In this document: one piece after another, positions 23,767 through 36,100 of the stretch
Position numbering within the stretch: the first letter of the stretch is position 1
Layout of the letters: the number at the start of each line of letters is the position of its first letter
Assembly (NCBI GenBank): GCA_016584495.1
Contig: WAID01000016.1
Span: forward strand, 186,001-250,000
Direction: 5' to 3'
DNA: 64,000 bases
From: Celoporthe dispersa
Lineage: Eukaryota; Ascomycota; Sordariomycetes; Diaporthales; Cryphonectriaceae
The notes under the pieces: model-generated
Seen by the model: only the letters and a program-made list of their open reading frames with translations
Told to the model about the DNA's origin: nothing
Database searches by the model: none
Translations under genes and position numbers: made by a program

Positions 23767-24640
23767 GAAGCAGGTATACAACAATAATCCTGCTGGGAAG
23801 ATGCTGCGTGGCAGCGGGCGGCGGGGATGGGCCTGGCTGCCTTCTTGTGATATATGGGTGGAGGGGTCTGTTCACTAAAGCTTTTGGAAATCCAAGGGAT
23901 GATGATTGCGGATCCCGACTCGTGCCAGTCCTCTATCATTTATCGCAGAAACGCTTAGCACAAGTAACTAGCCCTAACCCTAGACTGTAATATTTTTTTT
24001 TCTTTTTCTTTCTTTCTCTTTCGGACGGGCATGTTTTCAGTCAGCACCCTAGCACACGTCGTATTATCATTGATCTTTCTGCTGCTATTCAAATCATGGC
24101 TGTCTTATCATGTTTCACTCTTAGCCCCCCCCCTCCTTTTTTTTTTTTAAAGAAAAAAGGCACAATAAATAAAAAGGACGAAACAATATGTGCACGGTTT
24201 CTCTCTTGGGATCCCTTGGACTAATCTGGATAATTAGTAAGCACTGGAGGCCTTGCATCGGTCATTGAATGGGGTACAACTTTGATAGTCTACCTAGCAG
24301 CACAGGTAGCTTTTCAAGATCTGGTGTGTGAGTGCTTATACGTGACGGATGAGTAAGTACAATAGAATTTCTGATAAGGAAAACAGTACGTGAATTGTGA
24401 TTTCAAGTCAGACTGAAAGCTTGCACTTGCTGCGTGAAAATTGGGGGGAGGGAGGGAGGGGGAGGTAGCTGGAAAGGAAGAAACGCAGACATCTCTCTAA
24501 GGATAATACCACCACAACAAATGAATGCTCCCAGGTCGTAATTCATGGGCCGCACGCAACCCGAATGGGGCTCAAACCCTCGTCACCCTCACTCTCCAAG
24601 ATCTCGCGACGAAGGCCAGTTGCTAAATACGTGGCAGGTG
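23767..24640. other. intergenic region
   Basis: No gene recognised. It contains long homopyrimidine runs and, at about 23972-23986, a short CCCTAACCCTAG that equals two telomere-type units, too short to be a telomere relic by itself. Confidence 0.5.
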
Positions 24641-26698
24641 CTAACTCTTTGAAGAAAGCTGTTCTTCCAGCACGACCTGCTCTGTAATAGTCCCCCTCTT
24701 GACCCGGCGCTCTTCAAAGAAGTAGACAAGTCCCAAGATAGCCGTCAAGACCCAGCACGCCCCGCCAATGCCAGTCATGACTCGGATTCCTCGCGGATAG
24801 TTTGGTGCATCATCCGCCGAGTAAATATTACCTCCAGACAGTCCCCCGAGATTGGCGGCGATGATGATCATGCTAGGTAGGTTAGATGAGGTGTGCTCTT
24901 AGCTTCCTGGGGATTCTTGGCGAGAAGAGGAGGTATGAAAAAACCTACGCGCTGCGAATACTTCTGTCCTGAGACGAGGCACTGTGTACAGTAAGCCACC
25001 CAGTATTAAGGATGCTATTGTCATGAGAGGTTGGTCAATAAGCGTGAAACGTTTCGACGCAGGAGAAACGAAAAGGGAAACAACGCACTGTACAGAAGTG
25101 GAACAGACGTTAGCCATGATCAGGGTCACATATTTATGCCACTTGTTGCTCATGCTGGCAACTGTAGTCAAGCACGCCCATGAAATTACGCTCCACGAAG
25201 CGGCAAGAAGGACGAACGGGGCACGATGGCCAGTCCGATCACTACGTAATAATTAGCTCGTATCTGTATTGTTGAGGTCGTTGAAGGAATAGCAAGCATG
25301 GCTTAAAGTGGCAGGGGGACCTCAGGAACGGGAGTTCGCTCACCTGGCAAATGCTGCAGAAACATTGAATACCATGCTGAGAACCCCGTACACTGCCGCA
25401 AGAGCGTTGGCATTGATGGACGAATATCCAAAATGTTTGATCATCGAAGGGGTATACACGGTCAGACCATGTACCGCGCAGGTAGAGGTCATGGTGATGA
25501 ACACGTGCATCCACAACTTGTAGTTCCGGAACGACTCGAGCACATCCGGCAACCTGATCCTGGCATTATCTTCTCCGCGTGAGGGATCATCCACTGTGAG
25601 CCGGCGCTGCATAATGTGTTTTTCCCTCTCCGTGAAGTAGCTCCACTTGTTGAAAGCGACCAGTGCCTTACCCCTGTGCAAGCTCCGTGGCAGGAACAAG
25701 AGGAATACCAAGGCAACAAAGAGGGACATGCAACCCTCGACTGTGGGAGAGGAACGGTCAGATATGGGTGTTGGCCAGGACCACCAAGGCAGGTGATGCT
25801 TACTCAGAAATATCCATCTCCATCCAGCTACCCCGTCGACACCCTCAAGGCTGAGGATGCCCGCCGAGATCAAGTTCGAGAGGGTGAGAGCCAGGTTCTG
25901 TCCGAGGTAGTAGATTGCAATCCTCGAGCTCGTCTCGCTTCGCTTATACCATGTTGTCATGAAATACAAGGCGCCTGGTTTGGCTGTTAACATTCACAAC
26001 TTTTTATTCCAAACGTGTCGCACAGCGGACCGACCTGGTACAAAGCCAGCCTCGAAGAATCCCAGAAGGAATCGAGTAGCGAGGAACGAAGCTTTGCTCT
26101 GGATGAAGGACTGAAAAGTGGCAACAAGACTCCAAAGAATGATCTGAAGCGAGAGATATAGGTGCGAATCGAGCTTGAATATCAAGACAGTCAGCTCAGG
26201 GTGCCTCGGTGGAAGCCGAGAAACATCCAGCCACGTGCCCAGGGAGGGTCAACGCTGGTGCTTACCCTTTGTTGGAGTATATTAGAGGGCAACTCTAATA
26301 TGACGATTCCAGCCAACAACAGCTGGGTTCCGAGATTGACGACATTGGTGTTAATGTGCAGGTCTTCCAGAAAAGTCGAGGTCAAGACGTTGGCAATGTT
26401 GCCTCGGTCCATCTGCAGAATGAAAAAAGCCGCAATCAAAATTGGCATCAGAATCCAATCAATCCTAGAAGCATTGTTTCAAAGAGGACGAGTCAACCCA
26501 ACAGAAAATCACCAGATGAAGCATGGGACAGTAACGAGTCCATGGCATACTTGCGACGGGCCTCTTCTCCTCAGCCGGCGTCCAGTCAGGAAGGACTTCC
26601 CCTTCCATCTGTTCCGGCTGCTTGTCAGCTTCTACCTTGATAGGACTTCCGTCAACAGTCTGGTCTTTTTTATTATCCATCCTCATATTTGTTATCAT
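24641..26698 (-). CDS. MFS transporter, allantoate-permease/anion:cation symporter type
   Basis: Plasma-membrane carrier of the Dal5/Tna1-like family, which takes up carboxylates, vitamins or related organic anions. The cytoplasmic N-terminus begins MITNMRMDNKKDQ. Transmembrane and signature blocks in order are FILQMDRGNIANVLTSTFLE, TQLLLAGIVILELPSNILQQ, LATRFLLGFFEAGFVPG, LYFMTTWYKRSETSSRIAIY, GWRWIFL, LPRSLHRGKALV, NYKLWMHVFITMTSTCAVHG and YTPSMIKHFGYSS. It ends with AANLGGLSGGNIYSADDAPN, YPRGIRVMTGI and a last helix. The gene is cut by at least six introns. Some junctions, such as the one after SNILQQ, are not clean, so the exact model is open. The substrate cannot be told from sequence. 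Confidence 0.85.
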
Positions 26699-28107
26699 AA
26701 TAGAGGACTGATGTTCACGGTTGATATTCCGTCGTTTCTGCGATCAGGAGGACTCTCATGTGTCTGAGGCTTAGGAGACGAGAATTTCCAGGTCATACAC
26801 CTGGAAGCATGAAATACTGGGGGAATACCTAGCTAAGTACACAGCCTAAGTCTTATCACAGCGCAGACTCAAGCAGGGTTCAGAGCGGTGTTCCCTGCGG
26901 AGCAGCACTAGTGGTTGCTCGGCAAGCCATCCGGGTCAATCGCGAAAGATAATATTGGATTGGGCGCAAATCCTCAGATGTTGACACCATTTGTTTTTTG
27001 CTTTTTCTTTCTCTCTTCTCTTTCTCTTTAGATTATATTAAAAAGAGACTCCTCTAATTGAAATTACGCATTGTTACGAGCGACACCCATTTATTGGATA
27101 GGAGTTGACAGACAAGTGAGATGGAGCCATCTGACAGGTTCTCATAATTATGTCGTTGTGTGGGTTATATCGGTGAGAAATTGCAACAGCCAGGTCTTCT
27201 GTCGTGCCCTCTCTTGAGAATGAGAGTCCACGAAAGAGCTAGGTTTTGGTCCGCTATCTTGACAATCGTCGACCCAGCCATGCTTCGAGAGATAGGGCCT
27301 TCTGGTTCCAGAAACAGAGGCCCTTTCCATGAGAAGCGTGATAAGGTATGTTATTGATAGACCTAGACGGCGTCTAGATCCCGATATCCAACCCAAATCA
27401 ACCCCCGGGGTTGGATACTACAACAACAGCTTGCATCGGCCAAAAGAAAGCTGGCGCACTTGTTTAAGGACGAGGCCGATATCACCGATCTGCCATGAGA
27501 TCAAGATAACCACCCGGAGCCAATTGTCAGACAGCCCGTAGGAGATTACGAACATAAACAAGGTAATACTTCAGTTATCTCTCCCAATCAATAAGGGATC
27601 TGATTTCGCAATCCTAAGTATTTCATCGTCATGTCTGAAAGTTCCGGGCTGTGGTCTAGGCAAGATTGTCGCATATGCATAGGAGAGGAGGCGTCGTGGT
27701 GCAATGCGGAACCGGTCCGCATCCGCATCCGCGTCCGGTCCGGATAATGTAGCGCTCAACCCGGCACTGGGCATCGGCTACCTGTTGGAGGTAGTATTCG
27801 TCTGTGGTGGCGCGTGATTGGCTGGACCTCTAATCACATATTCGAACAACTAGATGCCTTCATCTGCCACTCGGCGTTTCGGGGAAAACGTCAAACTAGT
27901 GTTGATTCGTTCAAAGAACAACCAACCAAGACTGTGCCGAGGAAACCCTCTTGCGTGGAGATATTGCCCAAGTTGCGTCCTCATAAGGCGCACTGGCGTG
28001 TCAACGACAGCGGACCATCCGCCCCCCCCCCCAACACAAAATAACCCCCCAAAAAGTTTTAAAAAAAGATATTGGAAATCTGAGGTGGACAGGTGACAGC
28101 ACAAGCT
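26699..28107. other. intergenic region between two divergent MFS genes
   Basis: About 1.4 kb holding the promoters of both carriers. A poly-C/poly-A tract at about 28020-28070 lies just before the start of the right-hand gene. No further gene is seen. Confidence 0.5.
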
Positions 28108-30047
28108 ATGGCGTCCAATTCGAAGACTACGACTGGAGCCGCATCTGGTACCCCTTTCTTGGGACACCGCGAAGACCCAGATCACCCTGAAGAGTCCTCG
28201 TCGAAACAGCTTCCAAAGTTACGTGTGGACAAGGTTGACGAGGAGCAGCCATTACTCGCCGGTCGTCATGCTCGGACTGGGAGCGTGGCTCAATGCGATC
28301 CCGGCTCTCTTGCACTACCTGTCATGAGCGTGTTGCTCTTAGGTGAGTAGTCAGTGCTTTATTATCAATGGCGTTAATATGAGAGGCTGCGGCGTCTAGT
28401 ATCACTCATGTGCTGACATCCTATATCAGGGGAGTTTATCTCTCATGCAGACACGACTCTCATCTTTGCATCTGCCGCACAAGTTGCCTCTGAGCTCGGC
28501 AACCTTCAGAGGGCCAACTGGCTTGCTGCCGCGTACACATTGGCGGTCTGCTCAACGCAGCCACTGTACGGAAAGCTAAGTGACGTTTTTGGTCGCCAGG
28601 TCATGCTCTTTGGCGCCTACTTTATTCTAAGCTGCGGTTGCATCATCTGTGGACTGAGCCAGTCGATATGGCAGATCATTCTGGGCCGGGCCGTGAGCGG
28701 GATTGGCGGGTCTGGAGTCATGACGCTGGCCTCCATCATCATCACGGATTCTGTGTCCAAGAGGGACATTGCTCAATATCGGTCTTATATCAACCTGGCC
28801 ACAACCCTCGGTAGGAGTGTTGGTGGTCCAGTCGGTGGGCTGATCACCGACAGGCTCGGGTGGCGCTGGCTCTTTTTCTCCCGGATCCCTATCTTTGCCC
28901 TGTCCGTACTGCTGCTGAGCATCAGCTTGCGAACAACAACTAGACCTGGTGCTGGTGAGGGCGAGTCGGGAGAGAGGACAATCAGGGCTAAATTCCGACA
29001 GATCGACTACATCGGGGCTTTTCTGCTGTCCTCTACCATTGTCCTGGCCATCGTCCTGATTGACCAGGCCGGCGAGGGCCACTTCTCTGTTACATCAGTT
29101 CTTATGGCTGGGCTAGTCTGCATCTTTGGTCAACTTTTCGCCTTTCGAGAGCTCTTTGTGGCTTCGGATCCCATATTCGACCTACGCATCCTCACCCGGC
29201 CTAATGTTGCCTGGTCGTATCTCATCAGCTTCTTGCAGGTATTTGCGCAGGTCTGCATGATGTTTTCGGTTCCAATGTACTTTCAGGTGACCCAGAGAGC
29301 ATCTGCGGCCGTCAGCGGCATGCACCTCGTCCCTGCAGTTGTGGCAAATACGATTGGCGCTCTCGCATCTGGCATGATTGTCCAAAAAACGCGCAGGTTC
29401 AAGACGTTACTGACCATCACCGGTTTCATCGGCTGTACTACCCATTTTCTCCTGTATTTTTACTGGAGCGGAAGTAACACATCGACGTGGGAGTCTCTGT
29501 ACATCATGCCAGCTGGCTTGGCGACTGGTATGGCACAATCGGCGGCTTTCGTGTCCATGGCCTCAGCTCTCGACCCGAGCAAGATGGCAATGGCTACCAG
29601 CGTCTACTTTCTCACAGCCAGCATGGGAACTGCCACCGGAATCACCACGACAAACCTGATTCTCTCGCTCGTTTTCGAGTCTAAGCTTCTAAGTGCCCTG
29701 CCTCGGAACCCTGCGAATTACGAGGTATGCCATCTCTTTCGAGCACCACACTATTTTAGGCTGCCTCAACACAGCATCTCACTGATATTTCGTCAACTAT
29801 TTTCTCAGACCATAAAGCGCGTGTGTGCGGATATGGGCTACATCGCAAACCTGCAAGGGAAACTCCGGACCATCGTGGTTGATGCATTTATTAGCTCATT
29901 AAGGATAACGTACAGTAAGTCCACTCGAAACGTCTGCAGTTGGGGCTTGAGCGATGGAATGGCTTACGAAAATGAATAGTCTGTGGCTTTGCGGCTTCTA
30001 TCGCCGCATCTTGCGCCGCGTTATTCTTATACGATGTAGAATTATGA
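28108..30047 (+). CDS. MFS transporter, DHA-type (vacuolar basic amino acid or multidrug exporter family)
   Basis: Proton antiporter with about fourteen helices. Exons are 28108-28342, 28430-29724, 29809-29914 and 29980-30047, all joining in frame. The start at 28108 (MASNSKTTTGAASG) is the first ATG of the frame. The leader is polar, then LPVMSVLLLGEFISHADTTL. Motif A is LYGKLSDVFGRQ; motif B/C regions are LGRAVSGIGGSGVMTLASII and GRSVGGPVGGLITDRLGWRW. Later helices include MYFQVTQRASAAVSGMHLVP and ASALDPSKMAMATSVYFLTA. The tiny last exon adds the final helix ICGFAASIAASCAALFLYDV and a stop. The family includes Vba-type vacuolar transporters and drug exporters, and the sequence does not separate them. 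Confidence 0.9.
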
Positions 30048-30805
30048 AATAGTGAGGTTCGCGGTCATAGTGGTGGTGAAATGGACACACCTTCGGGTTG
30101 ATTATGTCAAGGGCTCGCTACTGCTCTAAACTTTAAGAATATGAATGAAGAGATTAGACCTGTAGATTTCCAAGAAAAAAAACGAAAGGGGGGGAGAGAA
30201 GGGGGAAGCTACTGATTAGAGATTAAGAGGCCTAGTAGCCTTAGGATTGCGAATCGTGGTCCTTCCTTCAGGGCCTAAGACTTAGATTCGTAGTTTCTTG
30301 TATCGATTGCAACGAGAAGAAACCGTAAATATTATTACCGTGTAATGTGGTAAAAAGGCACGCTCCAAAGTGAACAAAGATCCCTTGCAGTGTTCTCAAG
30401 TACTCATGCAATCAAAGGCGGTGGAAAAAGCAAGATGGATGAGATAAAGAAGAAGAAAAAAAAGACAGCAAGGGCGCCATCTCCTTCCTGCAATCCGTAA
30501 AACAGGTACGTACGACTTAAGCCTGATAATTGGACCCCTCCTTGTTGCGAAGATAAGAGGAGAAGAGAAGGAGGAGACTACTTAGTTCGGGGAGAGGGGC
30601 ATGAATTTATTACTAAGCAGTGTCCACAGCGATACCTTGTCCTACTTATATACTTCGTCCCCGTCCGCCTGCCTCCATGCCACTTCCCTACGCAGACTCT
30701 TCATAGATACTAGGGTCTAGCTACTTGGCATTCGGAAGTCGACCTTTGTTCCCGACCTTTATCATTTTGACTTCATCCCAACTATTAAGCGTGAAGGCAG
30801 ACAAA
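30048..30805. other. intergenic region upstream of D-lactate dehydrogenase
   Basis: AT- and purine-rich stretch with no recognised gene. It contains the promoter of the downstream dehydrogenase. Confidence 0.5.
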
Positions 30806-32821
30806 ATGTTTACTCGTCTAAAAATCCCAAGAAATACAGCACTCAGGAGAGGAACATGTGCTCCAGACGCGACCTTATTGCGTATGCACCAATTGCAGTC
30901 AACCGGGCTATATTCCACCCAGGCCAGCAACGCTCGCAGGTACACCTCCATCGGAAGATTTTGGGGCCTAGGGCTGGCCGTATTTGGAGTGGGTATTCTT
31001 GTTGGATCCTCTCGTTCACCTTCGCCCAATTCTGGTGGCTTAGCGGCCATCCAATATGCCAACAAGTCAGACATGTTGACGGTGAGTAGTACTTCCATTA
31101 GTCCCGTTTATCACCAACACGGAACACATGGAGTACGTAAATTCTAACACTCTATTCACAAATTGCCAAGGCAGCTCGTGAGATCGCAGCTGAGTTAGGG
31201 GAAGAGGTTGTATCCTTCGATAATGATGACATCGAAAGACATGGCAGTTCGGACTGGTCAACGTCAAACTCGACAGGCCGAGCTGTGGCGATCATCTACC
31301 CCAAAAACACCGAAGACGTGTCGAAAGCTGCCGAAATCTGCTATAAGCATAACGTGCCAATGAGTAAGTCCCTTGTCTATATTCGACCGTGCAATCAAGA
31401 AGCGTGGTGGATGGTGAACTGAAAAACACGTCCTGTAGCACCATTTGGAGCCGGCTCATCGATCGAAGGAAATTTTTCCTCACCATATGGTGGTATCGTG
31501 ATCGATGTCACACATATGGACAACGTTATCGCATTTCACCCTGATGACATGGACGTCGTCGTGCAGCCCGGGACCAACTGGGTCGATCTCAATCGTCAAA
31601 TCCAAAACGAAGGTCTCTTTCTCCCTCTAGACCCTTCTCCTACGGCGACTATCGGCGGCATGGTATCGACAAACTGTAGCGGCACCAATGCGTTCCGCTA
31701 TGGAACCATGAAAGACTGGGTCATCAACCTGACGGTTGTGCTGGCAAATGGACAGGTAATCAAGACACGACGACGGCCGCGCAAAACCTCAGCTGGCTAC
31801 AACCTAACAGCTTTATTTGTTGGAGCCGAGGGTACGCTGGGTATCGTGACCGAAGTCACGCTCAAACTTGCAGTTCTGCCTAAAGAAACAAGCGTTGCCG
31901 TTGTCTCGTTCCCCACGATTGCCGAAGCAGCGACAGCGGCCACCAAGATTATTCGCTCGGGCATTCAGCTCGGTGCTATGGAGATGATGGATGATGTTCA
32001 GATGCGGGTGGTTAACCGGCACGGTAGTGCTGCTGTGCGCAAAACACAGTGGGATGAAAGCCCGACACTATTTCTCAAATTTTCTGGGCCAACAAAGGAG
32101 GGAGTGCAAGCCGACATCGACCGTGTTCAGGACCTGATTAGCCTATTCAATCCGTCCAAGTATTTCTTTGCGCAGGATAAGCAGGCAGAAGCTGACCTCT
32201 GGGCTGCTCGCAAGGAGGCTTTGTGGACTATGACCTCGATCAAACCAGAGGGCTATGCCCTTTGGTCTACGGACGTTGCCGTGCCCATCTCGAGACTGGC
32301 AGAGATGATCGACCTGTCGAAGAAGGATGGTGAAAGACTCGGCTTCTTTACCAGTGTTGTCGGTCACATCGGGGATGGCAACTTTCACGAGGCCCTCATA
32401 TATGATCCCAAGAACCCGGCGCATAAACGGTCCGTGCAGGAAGCGGTCAATCGTATGACCGATCGAGCTCTTGCCATGGAGGGTACGGTTTCAGGCGAGC
32501 ACGCGATTGGCATGGGAAAAATGGTCAGTCTGGAGGACCGTCACGTATATCATCCACGAAATTTGGAGAGCATTTTCAAGCTGACTGATACTACTCCCAG
32601 CAATGTCTCCTTGATGAGCTTGGCCCAGACACCATACACGTGATGAGACTCCTAAAGCAAGCCTTAGATCCAAAGTATGCCCTACATCATTCCTTCTTCT
32701 ACACGTAATATCTCTAAAATAGAAATGACTGCTAAATATTTTTAGGTGGCTACTGAACCCAGGAAAAGTCTTTCAGCTTCCGGAAGGTTCCAAGGCGGTG
32801 GCAGCCCCAAGATCTGAGTAG
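30806..32821 (+). CDS. DLD1: D-lactate dehydrogenase (cytochrome), mitochondrial FAD enzyme
   Basis: Oxidises D-lactate to pyruvate and passes electrons to cytochrome c at the inner mitochondrial membrane. Five exons join in frame to 567 residues: 30806-31081, 31171-31363, 31439-32523, 32601-32674 and 32746-32821. The unspliced third intron is open, which would misplace the stop. The N-terminus is a basic presequence (MFTRLKIPRNTALRRG), followed by one membrane segment (GRFWGLGLAVFGVGILVG). The FAD-binding domain has PFGAGSSIEGNF, PTATIGGMVSTNCSGTNAFR and GAEGTLGIVTEVTLKL. The C-terminal domain has VVGHIGDGNFHEAL, TVSGEHAIGMGKM and, after splicing, LLKQALDPKWLLNPGKVF. The start at 30806 is the first ATG. 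A copia element is inserted 46 bp after the stop. Confidence 0.95.
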
Positions 32822-32867
32822 CGTCAAAAAAAATAAAGCTTGTGGTCATGGTCGGAATTTGGGTAGT

Positions 32868-32872
32868 CCTAC
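32868..32872. repeat. target-site duplication CCTAC, left copy
   Basis: Five bases immediately before the left LTR, repeated exactly after the right LTR at 38654-38658. Confidence 0.95.
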
Positions 32873-33064
32873 TGTTGGCTGGGCTCAGTACGTACGTACA
32901 GAAAAGGATCGTGAGGTTCACTGTTGAATTGGTTGTTGCTTGATTGAAGAGAGCTATCTATCCTGGCCTGGGCACGCGAGCGCGATATGGGCCATCCATC
33001 GCGCACGGGCCGCCAGGCCACGTGACCCCCGTTGTGAAGCATTCACCGTCAAGGCAATGCCACA
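32873..33064 (-). repeat. LTR (3' LTR of the minus-strand copia element)
   Basis: A 192-bp direct repeat beginning TGTTGG and ending CCACA on the plus strand, identical base for base to 38462-38653. On the coding strand it starts TGTGGC and ends CCAACA, the usual TG...CA form. A purine-rich tract (GAAAAGAAAAAGACTGCCAG, coding strand) sits just upstream of it, at 33065-33085, in the position expected for plus-strand priming. Confidence 0.97.
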
Positions 33065-33108
33065 CTGGCAGTCTTTTTCTTTTCACGATAGCTTCCTTTC
33101 CTCCCTCT

Positions 33109-36100
33109 TCAAGGCCTCTCCACATATCCCTCCACGCGGACCGTCAACTCGTTACCATTGACAAAGCGTTCCAACGCCTTGTTAGGCGATGCCTTGGTAA
33201 GGGCATCTGCTGGGTTATCCTCCCCGTTGATCCACCGTATCTCCGCGATCTCACGGCGTTCGTATGATTGACGGAGTGCCATGATGTCAATCATCAGGCG
33301 CTTTTCCTTCGTAGTCCCCAGCTTGACGAGGCATTCGTACAATGAGTACGAATCTGTACAGACGATCAACGGGATCGTCGGCAACGACAACCGTGTTGTC
33401 ACCATCTTCAGGGTCGTGGCGAGGGACACACCCACATCAACCCCGTTGACTACTCCGTAGATCTCAGAAGCCAGAACGCTCCGCGTAACGCGTTTGCACT
33501 TCGTTGAGCTCCAGTGGATCAGGTTACCATAGATCGTGAATGTTGCCTCAGTAGCCTTCTCATTGACGAGAGCAATAAGGAATCCCAACTGGGAGCTCAT
33601 GTCCCGATTGTTAGCAAATGATCCATCCGCAAAGATCATCAGCTTTGCCGTAGCGAGGTCAATGGGGATGTATCGCAGGCCTCGTTGCAGATTATCAGCT
33701 TGCCACGCCAAGCGCTTGTTGAGCTTGGTGCAGTCAGCCTCGTCAGGCTGGCGAGCTTGTGCAGCTATCGAGAGGTCGAATGAAGCCTCAGGCTGGCAGA
33801 TCGAAGCGATATATGCACCTCTGGCTCGCTGCTCTAGGTACTGTTGGGCATAGTCCTGTGCTTTGGCATCGATCTCGCAAATCTTCATGCCTTGGCCCTT
33901 TTGCTTCATCCAGAGGCTGTCCTCTTCGAGCGTTAGCTTTGCACCATTGAAGTCGATGGGCGCATCCATCGTCAACTTCATCTTGGGCTTTGCTCGCAGT
34001 TGTGCCTTCTGGAGCTTCTCTTCTTCTTTGGCCGAGAACTGGGGCGTCACCAGCATCAGAGTGTCGTCCGTCTGCATGCCGATCAGGGCAAATGGCTCGT
34101 TGTCCGCGATCAACAGACATGGGTCGTATGTGGAGGGTGCCATTCCGAGCTCCGTTCGGTGGTGGGCTTGGTATGTCGCGAACCAGTGGACACCAGCCTC
34201 GGCGATGCCATACAGAGGCCGAATAACGCGTATGATCGTTCCCTTGGGGTACTTATCCTTCAACTCTGCTGGGAGCGTTGCCAAGATAGTCCTGAAGAGG
34301 TTGGTTTGCGATTGAGGATACGCCTGCGTGATGTCTCGCAGCTCCATCCACATCGTACCCTTTTGCATCAACGCTGGTGCCACAGCTAGAATCAGGCGCT
34401 GGCTCATGCGCTGAATCGTTGGTGACTGCGTAAGAATAGCATCCTTTCCGCTATCGTTGTGGCCCTGAATAACAAGGCGGGACTTCTCATAGGGCTTGTC
34501 AGTCTTGCCCTTGATCTCGCGTACCATTCGTGACTTGAACAATCGTTCTCCGCCGTGCTTGGCCTCGTCGTACATCTCGAAGCTGAATACGCCACGGCCG
34601 ATGAGATCGTTGATCTCCTTCAGGTCCGACTCCTCGAACGGCATGCCTGGGGTCGTGATAACCCCATCAGTACGTAGCTTGATAGCAAGCTCGTATGCCG
34701 CGCGCTCTTTGTTCGTCAGAAAGGCGTCTGCCACTGTGTCCTCGGCAGGTTCGACATCTTTGGGTTTGTTCTTCGAGCCCACAGGGCGGCCTCTCTTTCG
34801 TGGCTGAGGAGCCTGGCGTACAGCAGCATACCGATTGTCAGGCAATGGGCGTACTGTAATGCAGTCTCCGTCTTCGTCGTCCTTGGGCTGAGCCTTGTCC
34901 ACCACATCTCCATCCTTGTCCACCATATCTCTAGCCTCCTCTTGATCGCGATAGTATGGCTGAATAACCGTCGATCTGAAGACTGTCGGTCCATTGATCA
35001 TGTCGATAGTCACATCGTGGCCATCGATTGCCAGGATCTTGTACGGACCCTGCCATCCATCCTTCTCCCTCCACACTCGGACTTCGCTCTGCAGCGGCAA
35101 TGCCAGCACGGCCTCGGTGGAGGGGCCGTTCCGCGTGTTGAGCGCATCGTTGACCTGGCGCTCCGCTGTCACCTTTCGGAGGGCTGCCATCGCTTTCCGG
35201 ACGGCCTCGGCACGTTTCGCGGTCGTGGGTGAAGGGGGAGAGTCGAGGGTCATTCGAGGGTATGCTCCGAAGACGAGCAGTGTCGGTACCAGTCCATCTG
35301 GACCAGCTGTATCGTTTACAGCCTTGACAGCCATGTGTAGGATCGCGTCTGCTGAGGCTTGGTTAGCAAGTTCAGCATACAGTATCTCGAAAGCGCGTCG
35401 GAGGGGCGCGTGATATCGCTCGATCTTGCCGATCGACCAGTGGGCTTCCACAGGAACTTGTTTGCACGTGATGCCCATGATCTTTGCCTCTCCGCGGAAC
35501 TCTGCTGAGGCGAAGTTGGTACCGGCATCGTGTGTAATGCGGTCTGGCGGTCCCTGGTATGTGTCAATCCACAGCATCCTGAGGGCCTCCCAGGTATCCT
35601 TCGCGGAGATTGACGGGAGAAAGCGAGCACCCTGGAAAGCTGTGGAGGCGTCAACAACATGAAGAACTGGACGCTTGTTGAGGTACATCACATCCACAAG
35701 GATCTCATAGTTGAACTCGCAATCGTCCTTGAGAGTGAACTTGAATCGCCTCGGTGCTGGACTGTTCAGCTGGCAGTGGTGGCAGAGCTTCGTGATAGCG
35801 TCCAGAGCAGCTCGATCGGTACCATCGTGCCCTGCCTTCTCGAGGAGATGGTACAGGCGATCGGCAGCAGGGTGTCCAAAACGGCGATGAAGACGCCGCA
35901 GCTCTGTCTCGCTCAGAAAGACACTCGCCTCCTCAGCATTGCTGAGAAAGAACCATGGGTGGCCCCATTTGCGTACCACTGGTACCACAGTATTGCCACG
36001 GACAAGCTCGTCCGAGATATTGTTGAAGTAAACGCCTAGGCGGTCCATGTCCGCCAGGCAGAGAAGGAAGGGGGTCGGTGTCTCGAGTACGTGGAACCTA

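Noticed and set aside
23972..23986. Interstitial telomere repeat
   Set aside because: Only two CCCTAA-type units; too short to separate from chance.
30725..30805. Upstream extension of D-lactate dehydrogenase
   Set aside because: The extension starts at TTG; the first ATG at 30806 gives a normal mitochondrial presequence.
32524..32600. Alternative C-terminus of D-lactate dehydrogenase (VSLEDRHVYHPRN...)
   Set aside because: This is readthrough of an intron; splicing restores the conserved CLLDELGPDTIHVMRLLKQ tail.
33536..35413. Plus-strand frames inside the copia element
   Set aside because: They are antisense shadows of the gag-pol frame.
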